Source: DATCJA01 sp963734635 (GTDB lineage Bacteria > Acidobacteriota > Vicinamibacteria > Vicinamibacterales > UBA2999). Taken from it: a stretch of DNA of 64,000 nt. Position 1 is the first letter of the stretch, and every line of letters starts with the position of its first letter. The stretch is taken from contig CAVTIA010000006.1 of assembly GCA_963734635.1 (NCBI GenBank), positions 62,001-126,000 of the forward strand, read 5' to 3'. Below the pieces are notes generated by a model. That model did no database searches and had not been told where the DNA came from. It was given only the letters and a program-made list of their open reading frames with translations. Below are positions 8,232 through 17,413 of this stretch, one piece after another. The translations under genes and the position numbers were made by a program.

Positions 8232-9152
8232 ATGCGTTGCCGGATACTCGTCCCGACGGACTTCAGTCCACCATCCGATGCAGCCCTGTCGCACGCGCGG
8301 CTGCTGGCAAGAACGTTCGACGCGTCGCTGCACCTGCTGCATGTGATCGGCACGCACTCGACGCCGCCACAGGCGACAGCGGATTCACGCGACCGCGTAC
8401 CGGCCGCCCTTCGCGATCTGCGAAAACGGCTGACCGCCGACGATCGTTCTCCGGACGTCGCCGTCCTCGCAGTCGAGGCCCCCGATCCGGCAGCGCAAAT
8501 CGTGCGGACTGCCCGTTCGATGGATGCCTCTCTGATCGTGATGGGCACGCACGGCCGTGGCGGCATTGCGCGCGTACTCATGGGAAGCGTGGCGGAGAAG
8601 GTCGTCCGCACCGCGCCGTGTCCTGTCTTTACCACCAACGGAGCCCTGCGCGCCCCCACCAAGGGCTTCCGTCGCATTCTGGTGCCAACCGATTTCAGTG
8701 CACCGTCCGATGCCGCGCTTCATTGTGCGCGACGGCTGGCAGCAGGTTTCGCCGCCTCCGTGCACCTGTTGCATGTGCTGACAGAGGTCTCAACCAGCAG
8801 TTCTGAACTGTTCGTCAGCGAGCCGCCCGAAGCTCGCAGTATTCGGCTCATCGACGCACGCGACCGGTTAAAGCACCGAATCACCGCCGACGATCGGGTG
8901 ACGCTCCGCGTCACGAGCGAAGTGATCTTCGGCTCGCCGGCGCAGATCATCGTGGACTACGCGGCCGACAACTACTTCGACCTGATTGTCTTGGGAACGC
9001 ACGGTCGAACGGGCATGGCCCACTTGCTCGTGGGAAGCGTCGCCGAGCGCGTCGTGCGGACCGCAGGATGCCCAGTATTCACGACCCAACATGCATGGGA
9101 ACCTGCCGCAGATGTGGTTCTACAGAAGGATCTCGCGGGGGCAATTTGTTAA
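8232..9152 (+). CDS. Universal stress protein, two UspA domains
   Basis: 306-aa cytoplasmic tandem USP. Both halves start with (I)LVPTDFS and carry complete ATP-binding motifs of the G-x2-G-x9-G-S type (GTHGRGGIARVLMGS and GTHGRTGMAHLLVGS), so both domains should bind nucleotide. A much longer open frame exists upstream, but it runs antisense to the cytochrome gene; the ATG at 8232 fits the domain start and the sigma-54 promoter. The 3' end is 11 bp from the convergent response-regulator gene. Confidence 0.9.
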   Translation: MRCRILVPTDFSPPSDAALSHARLLARTFDASLHLLHVIGTHSTPPQATADSRDRVPAALRDLRKRLTADDRSPDVAVLAVEAPDPAAQIVRTARSMDASLIVMGTHGRGGIARVLMGSVAEKVVRTAPCPVFTTNGALRAPTKGFRRILVPTDFSAPSDAALHCARRLAAGFAASVHLLHVLTEVSTSSSELFVSEPPEARSIRLIDARDRLKHRITADDRVTLRVTSEVIFGSPAQIIVDYAADNYFDLIVLGTHGRTGMAHLLVGSVAERVVRTAGCPVFTTQHAWEPAADVVLQKDLAGAIC

Positions 9153-9163
9153 ACGGGACGAAG

Positions 9164-10528
9164 CTATGTTCCCCGGGCCGGTTGGAGCCCGAACTTCTCC
9201 ATCCGGTAGCGAACCTGGTCGCGGTTGATGCCGAGAAGCTGGGCCGCCTGCGTCTGATTGCCCTTGGCACGCTCGAGGGCCTGCACGAGCAACTGCCGCT
9301 CGATCTCCTCGAGATTGACACCGCCGGCGGGCAGCTTGAACTGTGTGGGCGCAACGGTTCGGGTCAGCGTGGTGAAATCGTCGGGGCCAAGCCAGTCGTG
9401 ATCGATGAGCAGCATCGCCCGCTCGATGGCGTTTCGGAGCTCCCGAACGTTGCCGGGCCATTGGTACTGGTCGATCACCTTCAATCCGGCGGGGCTCAAC
9501 CCTCGTACGCGCTTTCGGAATTCGCGGTTGAACCGGTCGATGTAATAAGCGGCCAGCAGGGGAACGTCGCCCCGGCGCTCACGGAGGGGCGGCAGCGTCA
9601 CGGGCATCACCTGCAGCCTGTAGAAGAGGTCTTCGCGGAACTTGCCGGTCTTGACCTCCTCTTCGAGGTTACGGTTCGTGGCGGCGATGACTCGAACGTC
9701 GACGCGGATATCGGACAGACCACCGACCCGCTTGAACGTCTTCTCCTCCAGAAACCGCAGCAGCTTGGATTGCAGTCCCGGAGTCATTTCGCCGATCTCA
9801 TCGAGAAAGATGGTGCCCCCGTCGGCGGTCTCGAAGAGCCCTCGTTTCTGCTGACGCGCATCGGTGAACGCACCGCGTTCGTGCCCGAACAGCTCGCTCT
9901 CGAGGAGCTGCTCGGGAAGCGCCGAACAGGTGATGTTGACGAAAGCTCGTGCCGCCCGGTCGCTGTTGTAGTGAATGGCCTTTGCCACCAGATCCTTACC
10001 GGTGCCTGTTTCCCCTGTGAGAAGAACCGTGGACGCGCGGCTGGACGCAATACGTGCCAGCAGTCCCTTGACCTGCTGCATGACCGGCGATTCGCCGATG
10101 ACGGCGTCGAAGCCGTACTCGCGGCTCTGGCTCGTGCGGAGCGCCCGGACCTCTCGCCGCAACTGACTGGTTTCGAGCGCCTTGTCGACCAGCAGCGCCA
10201 CCTCATCGAGATTGAAAGGTTTGTTGACGTAATGGAATGCGCCGAGCTTCATGGCCTCGACCGCGTTCTCGACCGTTGAGAAAGCGGTCATGAGAATCAC
10301 CAGCGTCTCGGGACTCTGTTCCTTGATGCGGCGCAGCAACGAGATGCCATCGTCGTCGGGCAGGCGGAAGTCGAGCAGCACGAGATCGACGTCGGGTGTG
10401 AGTTGCGCCATGGCCTGTGCCCCGGTGCCAGCTTCGAGGAGGTCGTAGTTGTCCTTGCTGAGTCGCTCGCGCAACGACCACCGGACTAACGCTTCGTCGT
10501 CAACGATGAGGATGGTTGCTGTGGACAC
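9164..10528 (-). CDS. Sigma-54-dependent response regulator, NtrC family (copy 1)
   Basis: Bacterial enhancer-binding protein. Receiver domain (ILIVDDE; phospho-acceptor Asp in LVLLDFRLPDDDG), AAA+ domain with Walker A GETGTGKD, GAFTDA sigma-54 contact loop (variant of GAFTGA), Walker B TIFLDEIGEM, and a Fis-type HTH (GNQTQAAQLLGINRDQVRYR). GTG at 10528 is chosen because the receiver starts there; only 16 bp separate it from the divergent histidine kinase ATG. It is a close paralogue of the gene at 12078-13493, including the HTH, so both may read the same enhancer. Confidence 0.93.
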   Translation of the reverse strand: MSTATILIVDDEALVRWSLRERLSKDNYDLLEAGTGAQAMAQLTPDVDLVLLDFRLPDDDGISLLRRIKEQSPETLVILMTAFSTVENAVEAMKLGAFHYVNKPFNLDEVALLVDKALETSQLRREVRALRTSQSREYGFDAVIGESPVMQQVKGLLARIASSRASTVLLTGETGTGKDLVAKAIHYNSDRAARAFVNITCSALPEQLLESELFGHERGAFTDARQQKRGLFETADGGTIFLDEIGEMTPGLQSKLLRFLEEKTFKRVGGLSDIRVDVRVIAATNRNLEEEVKTGKFREDLFYRLQVMPVTLPPLRERRGDVPLLAAYYIDRFNREFRKRVRGLSPAGLKVIDQYQWPGNVRELRNAIERAMLLIDHDWLGPDDFTTLTRTVAPTQFKLPAGGVNLEEIERQLLVQALERAKGNQTQAAQLLGINRDQVRYRMEKFGLQPARGT

Positions 10529-10544
10529 AAGCTCAAGTATACCG

Positions 10545-11983
10545 ATGAAAAACACGCGAGACCCAATCACGCCGAATGAGCGGTCGCGCAATTCGCTCAT
10601 TCACGCCGGCGCACTCGTGGCAACAATCGGGATCTTTATCGTCGACTTGCAGCAGCCACTTGTCTACGCCGTGGGCATGCTGTACGTGCTAGTCATCCTC
10701 GTGGGCTTGTGGACCACCTGGCGGCCCTACCCAATCGTCGCGGCCGTGGTCGCCACCACATTGCTCATCATCGACGCGATCGTCGGGTGGGACGCGGAGG
10801 CACCGTCATTCGTATTCGTCAATCGTCCGCTGATGGTGCTCGTCTTCACGGCGGCGGCGACGCTGGTCATGCACTCCAGGCGCCTGGAGCGCAGGTGGTC
10901 CACCAACGTTCAGCAGCTGGCCGACATCAAGCGGGCCCTCGATCACGCGGCCATCGTTGCGACCACCGATGTGACCGGCCGGATCACATACGCCAACGAC
11001 AAGTTCTGTGAAATCTCGAAGTATTCACGCGAGGAGCTGATCGGGCAGGACCACCGCATCATCAATTCCGGGTTTCACTCGAAAGCGTTCATGCGTGAGC
11101 TGTGGCACACGATCGCACGCGGACACGTATGGCATGGCGAAATCCGCAACCGTGCCAAAGACGGCACGCTGTATTGGGTAGACACGACGATCGTGCCGTT
11201 CCTCGACTACTCGACGAAAGCCGTACCAGTACATCGCCATCCGCGCAGACATCACGGCACGGAAGGCGGCTGAGGATCGCCTCGCTCAGCAGGCGGCGCT
11301 CGCCCGTCTGGGCCAGATGGCCGCTGTCGTGGCTCATGAGGTTCGCAACCCGCTGGCCGGCATCAAGGGCGCCATGCAGGTGCTGATGTCGCGACGGACC
11401 GCCACTGATGCCGAGCTGCCCGTCATGCGGGACGTGGTAGCCCGAATCGACTCGCTCGGCGAGCTCATCAACGATTTGATGCTCTTCGCGCGCCCGCGGC
11501 CACCGCGCCCGAGCACGTTTCAGATCCGACCGCTTCTGCTCGACGCGATCTCACTGCTGCGCCGCGACCCGGCCGGTGAACTGGTCGAAGTGACGATCGA
11601 AGGGCCCGACCTCGCGGTGACCGCGGACAGCGAGATGATTCGCGCGACGGTGCTCAACCTGCTGCTGAACGCAGCGCCAGGCCATGGACGGCCGCGGTCA
11701 CGTGACGATTGGAATTGCACGGCACGACCGGGAATGCTCGATCGAGATTCGCGACAGCGGACCGGGGGTTCCAGAGGACCTGCGCGATCGGGTCTTCGAG
11801 CCGTTCTTCACGACCAAGGCGCGTGGTGGCGGGCTTGGACTGCCGATCGCGCGGCGCACCGCGGAGCTTCACGGCGGCACGCTCACACTGTCGTCACCGG
11901 AAACCGGAGGGAGTGTGTTCACGCTGACGTTGCCGGTCCACGCCCTCACACACCTCGAAGAGCGGAGCGCGATCTCGGTTTGA
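10545..11983 (+). pseudogene. PAS histidine kinase, two frameshifts
   Basis: Membrane sensor kinase likely partnering one or both flanking NtrC-type regulators. N-terminus has 3-4 hydrophobic helices (residues ~20-115), then a PAS domain (ITYANDKFCEISKYSREELIG), HisKA with H-box VVAHEVRNPLAGIKG, and an HATPase_c with DSGPGVP and GGGLGLPIARR. One extra base near 11219 and another near 11680 break the frame; removing each restores continuous similarity. Convergent with the second regulator. Probably functional if the indels are sequencing errors. Confidence 0.85.
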
Positions 11984-11988
11984 CGCCT

Positions 11989-12070
11989 CCGGTTTCATGA
12001 CTTTCGTAGGGCGCGGCTTTACGCCGCGCCAGGCGGGCCATGAAGGCCCGCCATACGGTCATGAAACCGG
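11989..12070. repeat. Nested three-hairpin element
   Basis: Outer arms CCGGTTTCATGAC / GTCATGAAACCGG enclose two tight hairpins, GGCGCGGC-ttta-CGCCGCGCC-like and GGCGGGCC-atgaa-GGCCCGCC. The whole folds as a cruciform and lies between convergent kinase and regulator genes, where it may terminate both. REP/MITE-like. Confidence 0.7.
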
Positions 12071-12077
12071 GTCAGTC

Positions 12078-13493
12078 CTAGGCTGGACTGGCAAACGCCG
12101 CCGATTCGAGGTCCATCTCGGTGGTGTGTCGTGCCTGCGGCTTCGTGAGACCGAACTTCTCGATGCGATACCGCACCTGGTCGCGATTGATACCCAGAAG
12201 CTGTCCCGCATGTGTCTGGTTGCCCTTCGTGCGTTCGAGCGCTTGGACCAGGAGCTGCCGCTCGACCTCTTCGAGGTTGACACCGCCAGCGGGCAGTTGA
12301 AATTGCTGCGCGCTGCCGGTTCCCCGCATCAAGCCCGCAAAATCGCCCGGCTCGAGCCAGTCGCGATCCATGAGTAGCATGGCGCGCTCGATCGCGTTGC
12401 GAAGCTCGCGGATGTTCCCCGGCCATCGGTACCGCTCCAACAGCAGCATCGCTTCCGGCCTCGCTCCGCGCACGCGCTTCCGGAACTCACGGTTGTACCG
12501 GTCAATGTAGTAGTTCACCAGCAGCGCAATGTCTCCGTCCCGGTCGCGCAGCGGCGGCAGCGTGATCGGCATGACCTGGAGCCTATAGAACAGATCCTCG
12601 CGGAATTTTCCGGCCAGCACCTCGGACTCGAGGTTGCGGTTCGTCGCGGCGATGACCCGTACGTCGACGCGGATGTCGGAAAGTCCGCCAACGCGTTTGA
12701 ACGTCTTGTCCTCGAGGAAGCGCAGCAGCTTCGCCTGCAGGCCCGGCGCCATCTCCCCGATCTCATCGAGGAACACCGTGCCGCCATCGGCAATCTCCAA
12801 GAGGCCCCGCTTCTGCTGGCGGGCGTCGGTGAACGCGCCGCGTTCGTGGCCGAACAGCTCGCTTTCGAGGAGCTGCTCTGGAAGGGCGGAGGCCGTGATG
12901 TTCACGAACGCCCGCGCCGCACGTTCGCTGTTGTAGTGGATCGCTTTCGCCGCCAGGTCTTTGCCCGTGCCCGTCTCTCCCGTAAGGAGCACGGTGGACG
13001 CGGGGCTGGCGGCCACGCGCGCCATCAGCGCCTTGGCCTGCACGATGGCCGGCGAGGCTCCGATGATCGCGTCGAAGCTGAACTCCCGGCCCTGCGTGGT
13101 CCTCAGGCTTCTGACCTCACGGCGCAACCGGCTCGTCTCGAGCGCCTTTTCGGCTATCAGCGCAACCTCGTCGAGGTTGAACGGCTTATTCACATAGTGA
13201 TAAGCGCCGAGCCGCATCGCCTCGACGGCGTTCTGCACCGACGAATACGCGGTCATCAGGATCACGAGCGTGTCCGGCGATAGCTCCTTGATGCGGCGGA
13301 GCAATGTCAGTCCGTCGCCATCGGGCAGCTTGAAGTCGAGCAGCACGAGATCGACGTCGGTCCCGAGCTTTTCCAGCGCCCCAGCAACGGTAGCCGCTTC
13401 GGTGACGGCATGCCCGTCACGGGCGAGGCGCTCCTTGAGAGACCATCGCACGAGATCCTCGTCATCAACAACGAGCACATTCGCGGTACTCAT
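12078..13493 (-). CDS. Sigma-54-dependent response regulator, NtrC family (copy 2)
   Basis: 471-aa paralogue of the regulator at 9164-10528: receiver (VLVVDDE, Asp in LVLLDFKLPDGDG), AAA+ with Walker A GETGTGKD, GAFTDA loop and VFLDEIGEM, Fis-type HTH (GNQTHAGQLLGINRDQVRYR). ATG at 13493. Two such activators around one kinase suggests duplication with possible division of labour. It is divergent from a USP gene; the 155-bp gap holds a GGGGAATATTCCGC palindrome that could be its own operator. Confidence 0.93.
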   Translation of the reverse strand: MSTANVLVVDDEDLVRWSLKERLARDGHAVTEAATVAGALEKLGTDVDLVLLDFKLPDGDGLTLLRRIKELSPDTLVILMTAYSSVQNAVEAMRLGAYHYVNKPFNLDEVALIAEKALETSRLRREVRSLRTTQGREFSFDAIIGASPAIVQAKALMARVAASPASTVLLTGETGTGKDLAAKAIHYNSERAARAFVNITASALPEQLLESELFGHERGAFTDARQQKRGLLEIADGGTVFLDEIGEMAPGLQAKLLRFLEDKTFKRVGGLSDIRVDVRVIAATNRNLESEVLAGKFREDLFYRLQVMPITLPPLRDRDGDIALLVNYYIDRYNREFRKRVRGARPEAMLLLERYRWPGNIRELRNAIERAMLLMDRDWLEPGDFAGLMRGTGSAQQFQLPAGGVNLEEVERQLLVQALERTKGNQTHAGQLLGINRDQVRYRIEKFGLTKPQARHTTEMDLESAAFASPA

Positions 13494-13517
13494 GGTCCGC
13501 TTCTCCTGTGTGTCGTT

Positions 13518-13531
13518 GGGGAATATTCCGC
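13518..13531. promoter_or_regulatory. Candidate activator site GGGGAATATTCCGC
   Basis: Best palindromic example of the recurring GGGAA-n-TTCC motif, between divergent regulator copy 2 and a USP gene, about 25 bp from that regulator's start codon and 27-40 bp upstream of a sigma-54-like element. Confidence 0.5.
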
Positions 13532-13556
13532 ACGCATGCGAAACATCCCCCAGCCT

Positions 13557-13572
13557 TGGTTCGGAATTGGCT
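13557..13572 (+). promoter_or_regulatory. Possible sigma-54 promoter of USP gene
   Basis: TGGTTCGGAATTGGCT has GG-N10-GC spacing and partial -24/-12 matches. Predicted start near 13583, leader about 66 nt. Weaker than the others. Confidence 0.4.
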
Positions 13573-13648
13573 GCTTTTGGTCACGAGAGCAACTTTCGCG
13601 CCGCACATGTCTGCCGTCTGTCGGCAGTCTCCATTAGGATTTAGGGCC

Positions 13649-14545
13649 ATGATTCCTCCCCGCGTGCTTCTGGCCCCTGTCGATTTCTCCGAACCGTCGC
13701 GCACCGCCTTGGAGTTCGCAGTCAGGCTCGCGCACCAGACGGGTGCGGCGCTGCATGTGCTGCACGCCCAGGACCCGCTGTTGGCCGAAGGGGCACGCCA
13801 CGCCGGATTCGACCTCGCGCGGGATACCGAAGAAGAGCTCGGACGCTTCGTTGCCGACGCCTCACCCTTGTCGGGGGCTGCACCGCACACCCATGTGGTG
13901 ACGGGTCCGGCCGTTGATGCGATCGTTCAGACGGCGCAACAACTCGGCGCCGACCTCATCGTCGTCGGCAGCCATGGCATCTCGGGCGCCGAACGCCTGG
14001 TGTTCGGCTCGACGACCGAGGGCGTGTTGAGGCGCGCACACACTTCAGTGCTCGTGACACCTGGCCGCGTCGCATCTGCAGGTGCGACCGCGTCGGACCT
14101 GTCCGGCATGGGGCCGGTCATCGCCGCGCTCGACTTCTCGAAACCTGCAATCGAGGCGGCAAAGGCTGCCTGCAGGCTCGCGGCGGCGCTGAACACCATC
14201 GTTGAAGTTATCCATGTGGTGCCCGACGTGCCCGTCCTTATGCGCTGGCGTGTTCATGCGGAAACCGCCGTACGCGATCGTGTCGAGGCCGCGCGCGACC
14301 AGCTTGACACCGTGACACGGTCGCTTGGGTGTGGGGTCCCTACTCAGACGAAGCTGGAAACCGGCGTCATCGCCGTCCAACTGGCGGAGGCGGCGGCATC
14401 TTCGAGCACACGGCGGCCGATCCTTGTCCTGGGCCGCCACAGACCGGGCGAAAAGGGTGGAGCGCCCGGATCTACTGCGTATCGGGTGTTGATGCTGGCC
14501 AAGGTTCCTGTGCTGATGCACGTGGCAGACGATCACGCCAGCTGA
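13649..14545 (+). CDS. Universal stress protein, second domain degenerate
   Basis: 298-aa tandem USP. Domain 1 starts VLLAPVDFS and has an intact nucleotide motif (GSHGISGAERLVFGS). Domain 2 has lost it: the region reads LGRHRPGEKGGAPGSTAY, so it probably does not bind ATP the usual way. The open frame runs farther upstream, but the ATG at 13649 fits the domain boundary. Divergent from NtrC-type regulator copy 2. Confidence 0.88.
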   Translation: MIPPRVLLAPVDFSEPSRTALEFAVRLAHQTGAALHVLHAQDPLLAEGARHAGFDLARDTEEELGRFVADASPLSGAAPHTHVVTGPAVDAIVQTAQQLGADLIVVGSHGISGAERLVFGSTTEGVLRRAHTSVLVTPGRVASAGATASDLSGMGPVIAALDFSKPAIEAAKAACRLAAALNTIVEVIHVVPDVPVLMRWRVHAETAVRDRVEAARDQLDTVTRSLGCGVPTQTKLETGVIAVQLAEAAASSSTRRPILVLGRHRPGEKGGAPGSTAYRVLMLAKVPVLMHVADDHAS

Positions 14546-14683
14546 GTGGTCGAGCGGAAGGCTGTCGCGTGGACTTGTTCAGATCGAGTCTGAGTTTTTC
14601 CCCAGTCACGGCGACGACATCGAGGGGGGCTGCGGATTGCGGTGAAACTTCCCACCGGTCCGCGTGGAATCCTCTTCGGATGA

Positions 14684-14902
14684 TCACGCGAGCCGGCGGC
14701 CAACGTTCGGACCGAGAAACTCCCGGCCATTGGTCCAGAGCAAGCCGTTCTCGACAAGCGTATCGAGCAGGCGAGCACACTGCGTGAGCTCCAGGTTGAA
14801 GAGACGCGCCGCCTGGGACACCGTCAGGCGTAGTCCCGGCATCTCGTGATATTCGGCGCAAATGCGCGCGCCGAGCGTGCGATCGGCATGTAGGTCGGTC
14901 AT
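14684..14902 (-). CDS. Small winged-helix-like protein
   Basis: 72-aa protein; residues ~20-60 (LRLTVSQAARLFNLELTQCARLLDTLVENGLL) look like a helix-turn-helix plus wing start, as in small MarR/ArsR-like DNA-binding modules. GGAG ribosome site before the ATG at 14902 and a strong sigma-54 element upstream support a real gene. Possibly a downstream regulator in the same response; no named family recognised. Confidence 0.65.
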   Translation of the reverse strand: MTDLHADRTLGARICAEYHEMPGLRLTVSQAARLFNLELTQCARLLDTLVENGLLWTNGREFLGPNVGRRLA

Positions 14903-14945
14903 CGGTCGGCTCCGGGAACGTTACTGCTGTTTGGGCGCGGCTGAG

Positions 14946-14960
14946 GCAATGCATGTGCCA
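14946..14960 (-). promoter_or_regulatory. Sigma-54 promoter of the winged-helix gene
   Basis: Minus strand TGGCACATGCATTGCC: near-consensus -24 and -12 with 10-bp spacing. Predicted start near 14935, leader about 33 nt. Confidence 0.7.
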
Positions 14961-15036
14961 AAGGGGTTTCTGTACGACGTTGTCTCGTGATGGGTCGACT
15001 CGCGCTGCCGGATGCTCGCGACATGTAGGCGAGGCT

Positions 15037-15046
15037 GGAATTCCGG
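15037..15046. promoter_or_regulatory. Candidate activator site GGAATTCCGG
   Basis: Palindromic GGAATTCC about 80 bp upstream of the minus-strand sigma-54 element at 14946-14960. Confidence 0.35.
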
Positions 15047-15186
15047 AGCGGCGAGTAGAGCGTGGCTCGGTCATGGTCTTTCTCGTATTCGTCGGACACA
15101 TGTTCCGCGCCGACCACCCGTTGAAACGTTGCGTCGGTCTACGTCGCTGCAAAGGAACTGCAGAAGCAGTGGTTCTATCGGAGTTC

Positions 15187-15202
15187 GTGAAAATTCCACC
15201 GC
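15187..15202. promoter_or_regulatory. Candidate activator half-site GTGAAAATTCCACCGC
   Basis: Degenerate member of the GGGAA-TTCC family about 95 bp upstream of the efflux-operon sigma-54 element. Confidence 0.3.
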
Positions 15203-15281
15203 GCCTGAACTAGTTCGCACTTCCAACGACGAGCTTTGCAGGTTCTGGCCCGATTGCGGACCGCAGGCCGCCAGGTGGGGC

Positions 15282-15297
15282 TGGCACGCGCCGTGCC
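15282..15297 (+). promoter_or_regulatory. Sigma-54 promoter of the efflux operon
   Basis: TGGCACGCGCCGTGCC: perfect TGGCACG at -24, GTGC at -12, 10-bp spacing. Predicted start near 15308, only about 6 nt before the GTG at 15313, an unusually short leader. Confidence 0.6.
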
Positions 15298-15312
15298 CCA
15301 TCTCTAAGAGCT

Positions 15313-16635
15313 GTGAAGAAGCGATCGGCATTGGCCATTGGCGTGTTAGTCGTGATCATCGCGGCCGTCGTTGGTTACTACCGGTCCACCCAGGGGGAAG
15401 ACACGCCGACAATTGTCACTGCGCCGGTCACGAGCGGCGACGTGATCGAAACTGTTGATGCCACCGGGACGCTGCAGGCGGTCACGACGGTGCAGGTGGG
15501 CACGCAGGTCTCCGGGACGATCAAGGCGCTCCACGCGGATTTCAACTCGCGCGTGCGGCGCGGCCAGGTGATCGCGGAGCTCGAACCGTCGCTTTTCGAC
15601 GCCCAGGTCGAACAGGCACGTGCGTCGCTCGTGCGGCTGGAGGCCGAGGCCTCGAGGGCGGCGGTTCAGCGTGAAGACGCGCAACGCAAGCTTCGGCGGG
15701 CGCAGGAGCTGGCAGAACGGCAGTTGATTCCCGCCACCGAGCTCGAGGCGGCCGAGATGATGGCGCGTCAGGCGGACGCCTCGGTCAGGGCCGCCGACGC
15801 TCAAGTCGTGCAGGCTCGCGCGTCGCTCAACCAGAGCGAGGTCAATCTCGCCCACACGATCATCACAGCGCCAATTGCCGGCATTGTCATCTCGCGGAAC
15901 GTCGACGTCGGGCAGACAGTGGCGGCGAGCATGCAGGCACCCACGTTGTTTGTCATCGCGCGCGACCTCGCTGAGATGCAGGTCAATGCCAGCATTTCCG
16001 AATCCGACATCGGTCGAATCCGGGCGGGACAAGCGGTCTCGTTTCGCGTGGACGCGTATCCTGGCGAGGTCTTCACCGGACGGGTGTCGCAAGTGCGCCT
16101 CGAACCGGTGGTGCAGCAGAACGTCGTCAGCTATGTGACGACGATAGACGTGTCTAATCGTGATCTGAAGTTGAAGCCGGGTATGACGGCCAACGTCACG
16201 GTGGAAACCGCCCGGATGACGAACGTGCTGCGCCTGCCCAACGCCGCTCTGCGCGTTCGACCCTCAGACGAGATGGTGGCGGCGTTCGGGCGTCAGCCGG
16301 CTGAATCGGAGGCCGGACGAGCGATTTTGGGACCACCGCACGAGCGAGGGACTGCCGGCGTGCGCGGTGCAGATATTGGGACACCGAGCCGTCCCGCAGT
16401 TGTGTGGGTCTCCAAAGGTGGACAACTGGAGCAGGTGCCGGTGCGCGTGGGTATTACGGACGGCAGCTACACCACCGTCCTCGCCGGAGCGTTGTCGGAG
16501 GGTACCGAGGTCGTCACGAGCATTAGCAGGCAGTCGTCGACGTCATCCACAACAGGGTCCCCGCTGTTGCCATTTGGTGGCCGGCCGCCCGGTGGCGGCC
16601 GCGGCGCCGGCGCTTCACGCCCTCCGGGCACATAA
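15313..16635 (+). CDS. MacA/HlyD-type efflux periplasmic adaptor
   Basis: 440-aa membrane-fusion protein linking an inner-membrane ABC pump to an outer-membrane channel. N-terminal signal anchor (residues ~5-23), lipoyl/barrel-sandwich halves (VGTQVSGTIKALHADFNSRVRRGQVI and IITAPIAGIVISRNVDVGQTV), a long alpha-hairpin coiled coil between (~95-175), beta-barrel (AYPGEVFTGRVSQVRLEP), and a Gly/Pro/Arg-rich C-terminus. GTG start at 15313. Followed 6 bp later by the ATPase gene. No TolC-like gene is in the window. Confidence 0.88.
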   Translation: MKKRSALAIGVLVVIIAAVVGYYRSTQGEDTPTIVTAPVTSGDVIETVDATGTLQAVTTVQVGTQVSGTIKALHADFNSRVRRGQVIAELEPSLFDAQVEQARASLVRLEAEASRAAVQREDAQRKLRRAQELAERQLIPATELEAAEMMARQADASVRAADAQVVQARASLNQSEVNLAHTIITAPIAGIVISRNVDVGQTVAASMQAPTLFVIARDLAEMQVNASISESDIGRIRAGQAVSFRVDAYPGEVFTGRVSQVRLEPVVQQNVVSYVTTIDVSNRDLKLKPGMTANVTVETARMTNVLRLPNAALRVRPSDEMVAAFGRQPAESEAGRAILGPPHERGTAGVRGADIGTPSRPAVVWVSKGGQLEQVPVRVGITDGSYTTVLAGALSEGTEVVTSISRQSSTSSTTGSPLLPFGGRPPGGGRGAGASRPPGT

Positions 16636-16641
16636 GCGGCC

Positions 16642-17406
16642 ATGAGCGACCCGCTGATTTCGGTGCGTGACTTGACGAAGACCTATCACGTGGGCGATGT
16701 CGACGTCCACGCCTTGCGCGGCGTATCGCTGGAGGCCGACTCCGGCGAGTTTCTCGCGCTGACCGGCCCTTCAGGCTCTGGGAAGTCGACGTTCATGCAC
16801 TTGCTCGGCTGTCTCGACCGCCCGACGAACGGACGGTATCTCCTGAACGGACGCAATGTCGCCAGCTTCTCGAACCGGCAGCTGGCCCGAGTCCGCAACC
16901 ACGAGATCGGATTCGTCTTTCAAGGATTCAACCTGCTCCCGCGGACCTCAGCGCTCGAGAACGTCGAGCTGCCGCTGCTGTATTCACGGGGTGTGTCGGC
17001 CCGCGACCGGCGGGCACGGGCGACAGCAGCCCTCGAGGCGGTGGGGCTGGGCAGCTTCGTGCGGCATCATCCGAATCAAATGTCCGGAGGACAGCAACAA
17101 CGCGTCGCCATCGCCCGCGCCCTCGTGAACGATCCGCTTCTGTTGCTCGCGGACGAGCCGACCGGCAACCTCGACTCACGCACGAGTATCGAAATGATGG
17201 AAATCTTCCAGCGTCTCAACAACGAGCGCGGGCTCACGATTCTGTTGGTGACGCACGAACACGATATTGCCGAATACGCCACGCGGCTCGTTGTCTTTCG
17301 CGACGGCCGCATTCGCCGCGATCAGCCGGTTGCGCACCGGCGAACCGCGTCGGCCGATCTCTCGTTGATGTCGGCTGAGCCCGACAGGGAAGCACTGACT
17401 GCATGA
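16642..17406 (+). CDS. MacB-like ABC transporter ATP-binding protein
   Basis: 254-aa ATPase of the MacB/LolD class. Walker A GPSGSGKST, Q-loop FVFQGFNLLPR, signature MSGGQQQRVAIARALV, Walker B LLLADEPTGNLDS, H-loop VTHEHD. Unlike MacB of E. coli, the ATPase and permease are separate polypeptides. Between the adaptor and permease genes, spacing 6 and 7 bp, one operon. Confidence 0.93.
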   Translation: MSDPLISVRDLTKTYHVGDVDVHALRGVSLEADSGEFLALTGPSGSGKSTFMHLLGCLDRPTNGRYLLNGRNVASFSNRQLARVRNHEIGFVFQGFNLLPRTSALENVELPLLYSRGVSARDRRARATAALEAVGLGSFVRHHPNQMSGGQQQRVAIARALVNDPLLLLADEPTGNLDSRTSIEMMEIFQRLNNERGLTILLVTHEHDIAEYATRLVVFRDGRIRRDQPVAHRRTASADLSLMSAEPDREALTA

Positions 17407-17413
17407 GGCAGAG

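Larger units (their letters stand above)
14903..15312. other. 410-bp intergenic regulatory region
   Basis: No supportable gene. It holds two outward-facing sigma-54 elements (minus at 14946-14960, plus at 15282-15297) and two GGAATTCC-like sites (15037-15046 and 15187-15202) between them: a divergent sigma-54 control region for the small winged-helix gene and the efflux operon. Confidence 0.6.

Noticed and set aside
9068..10279. 403-codon plus-strand open frame opposite NtrC-type regulator copy 1
   Set aside because: Antisense shadow of a clear AAA+ gene in GC-rich DNA; composition is low-complexity for a protein and no family is recognisable.
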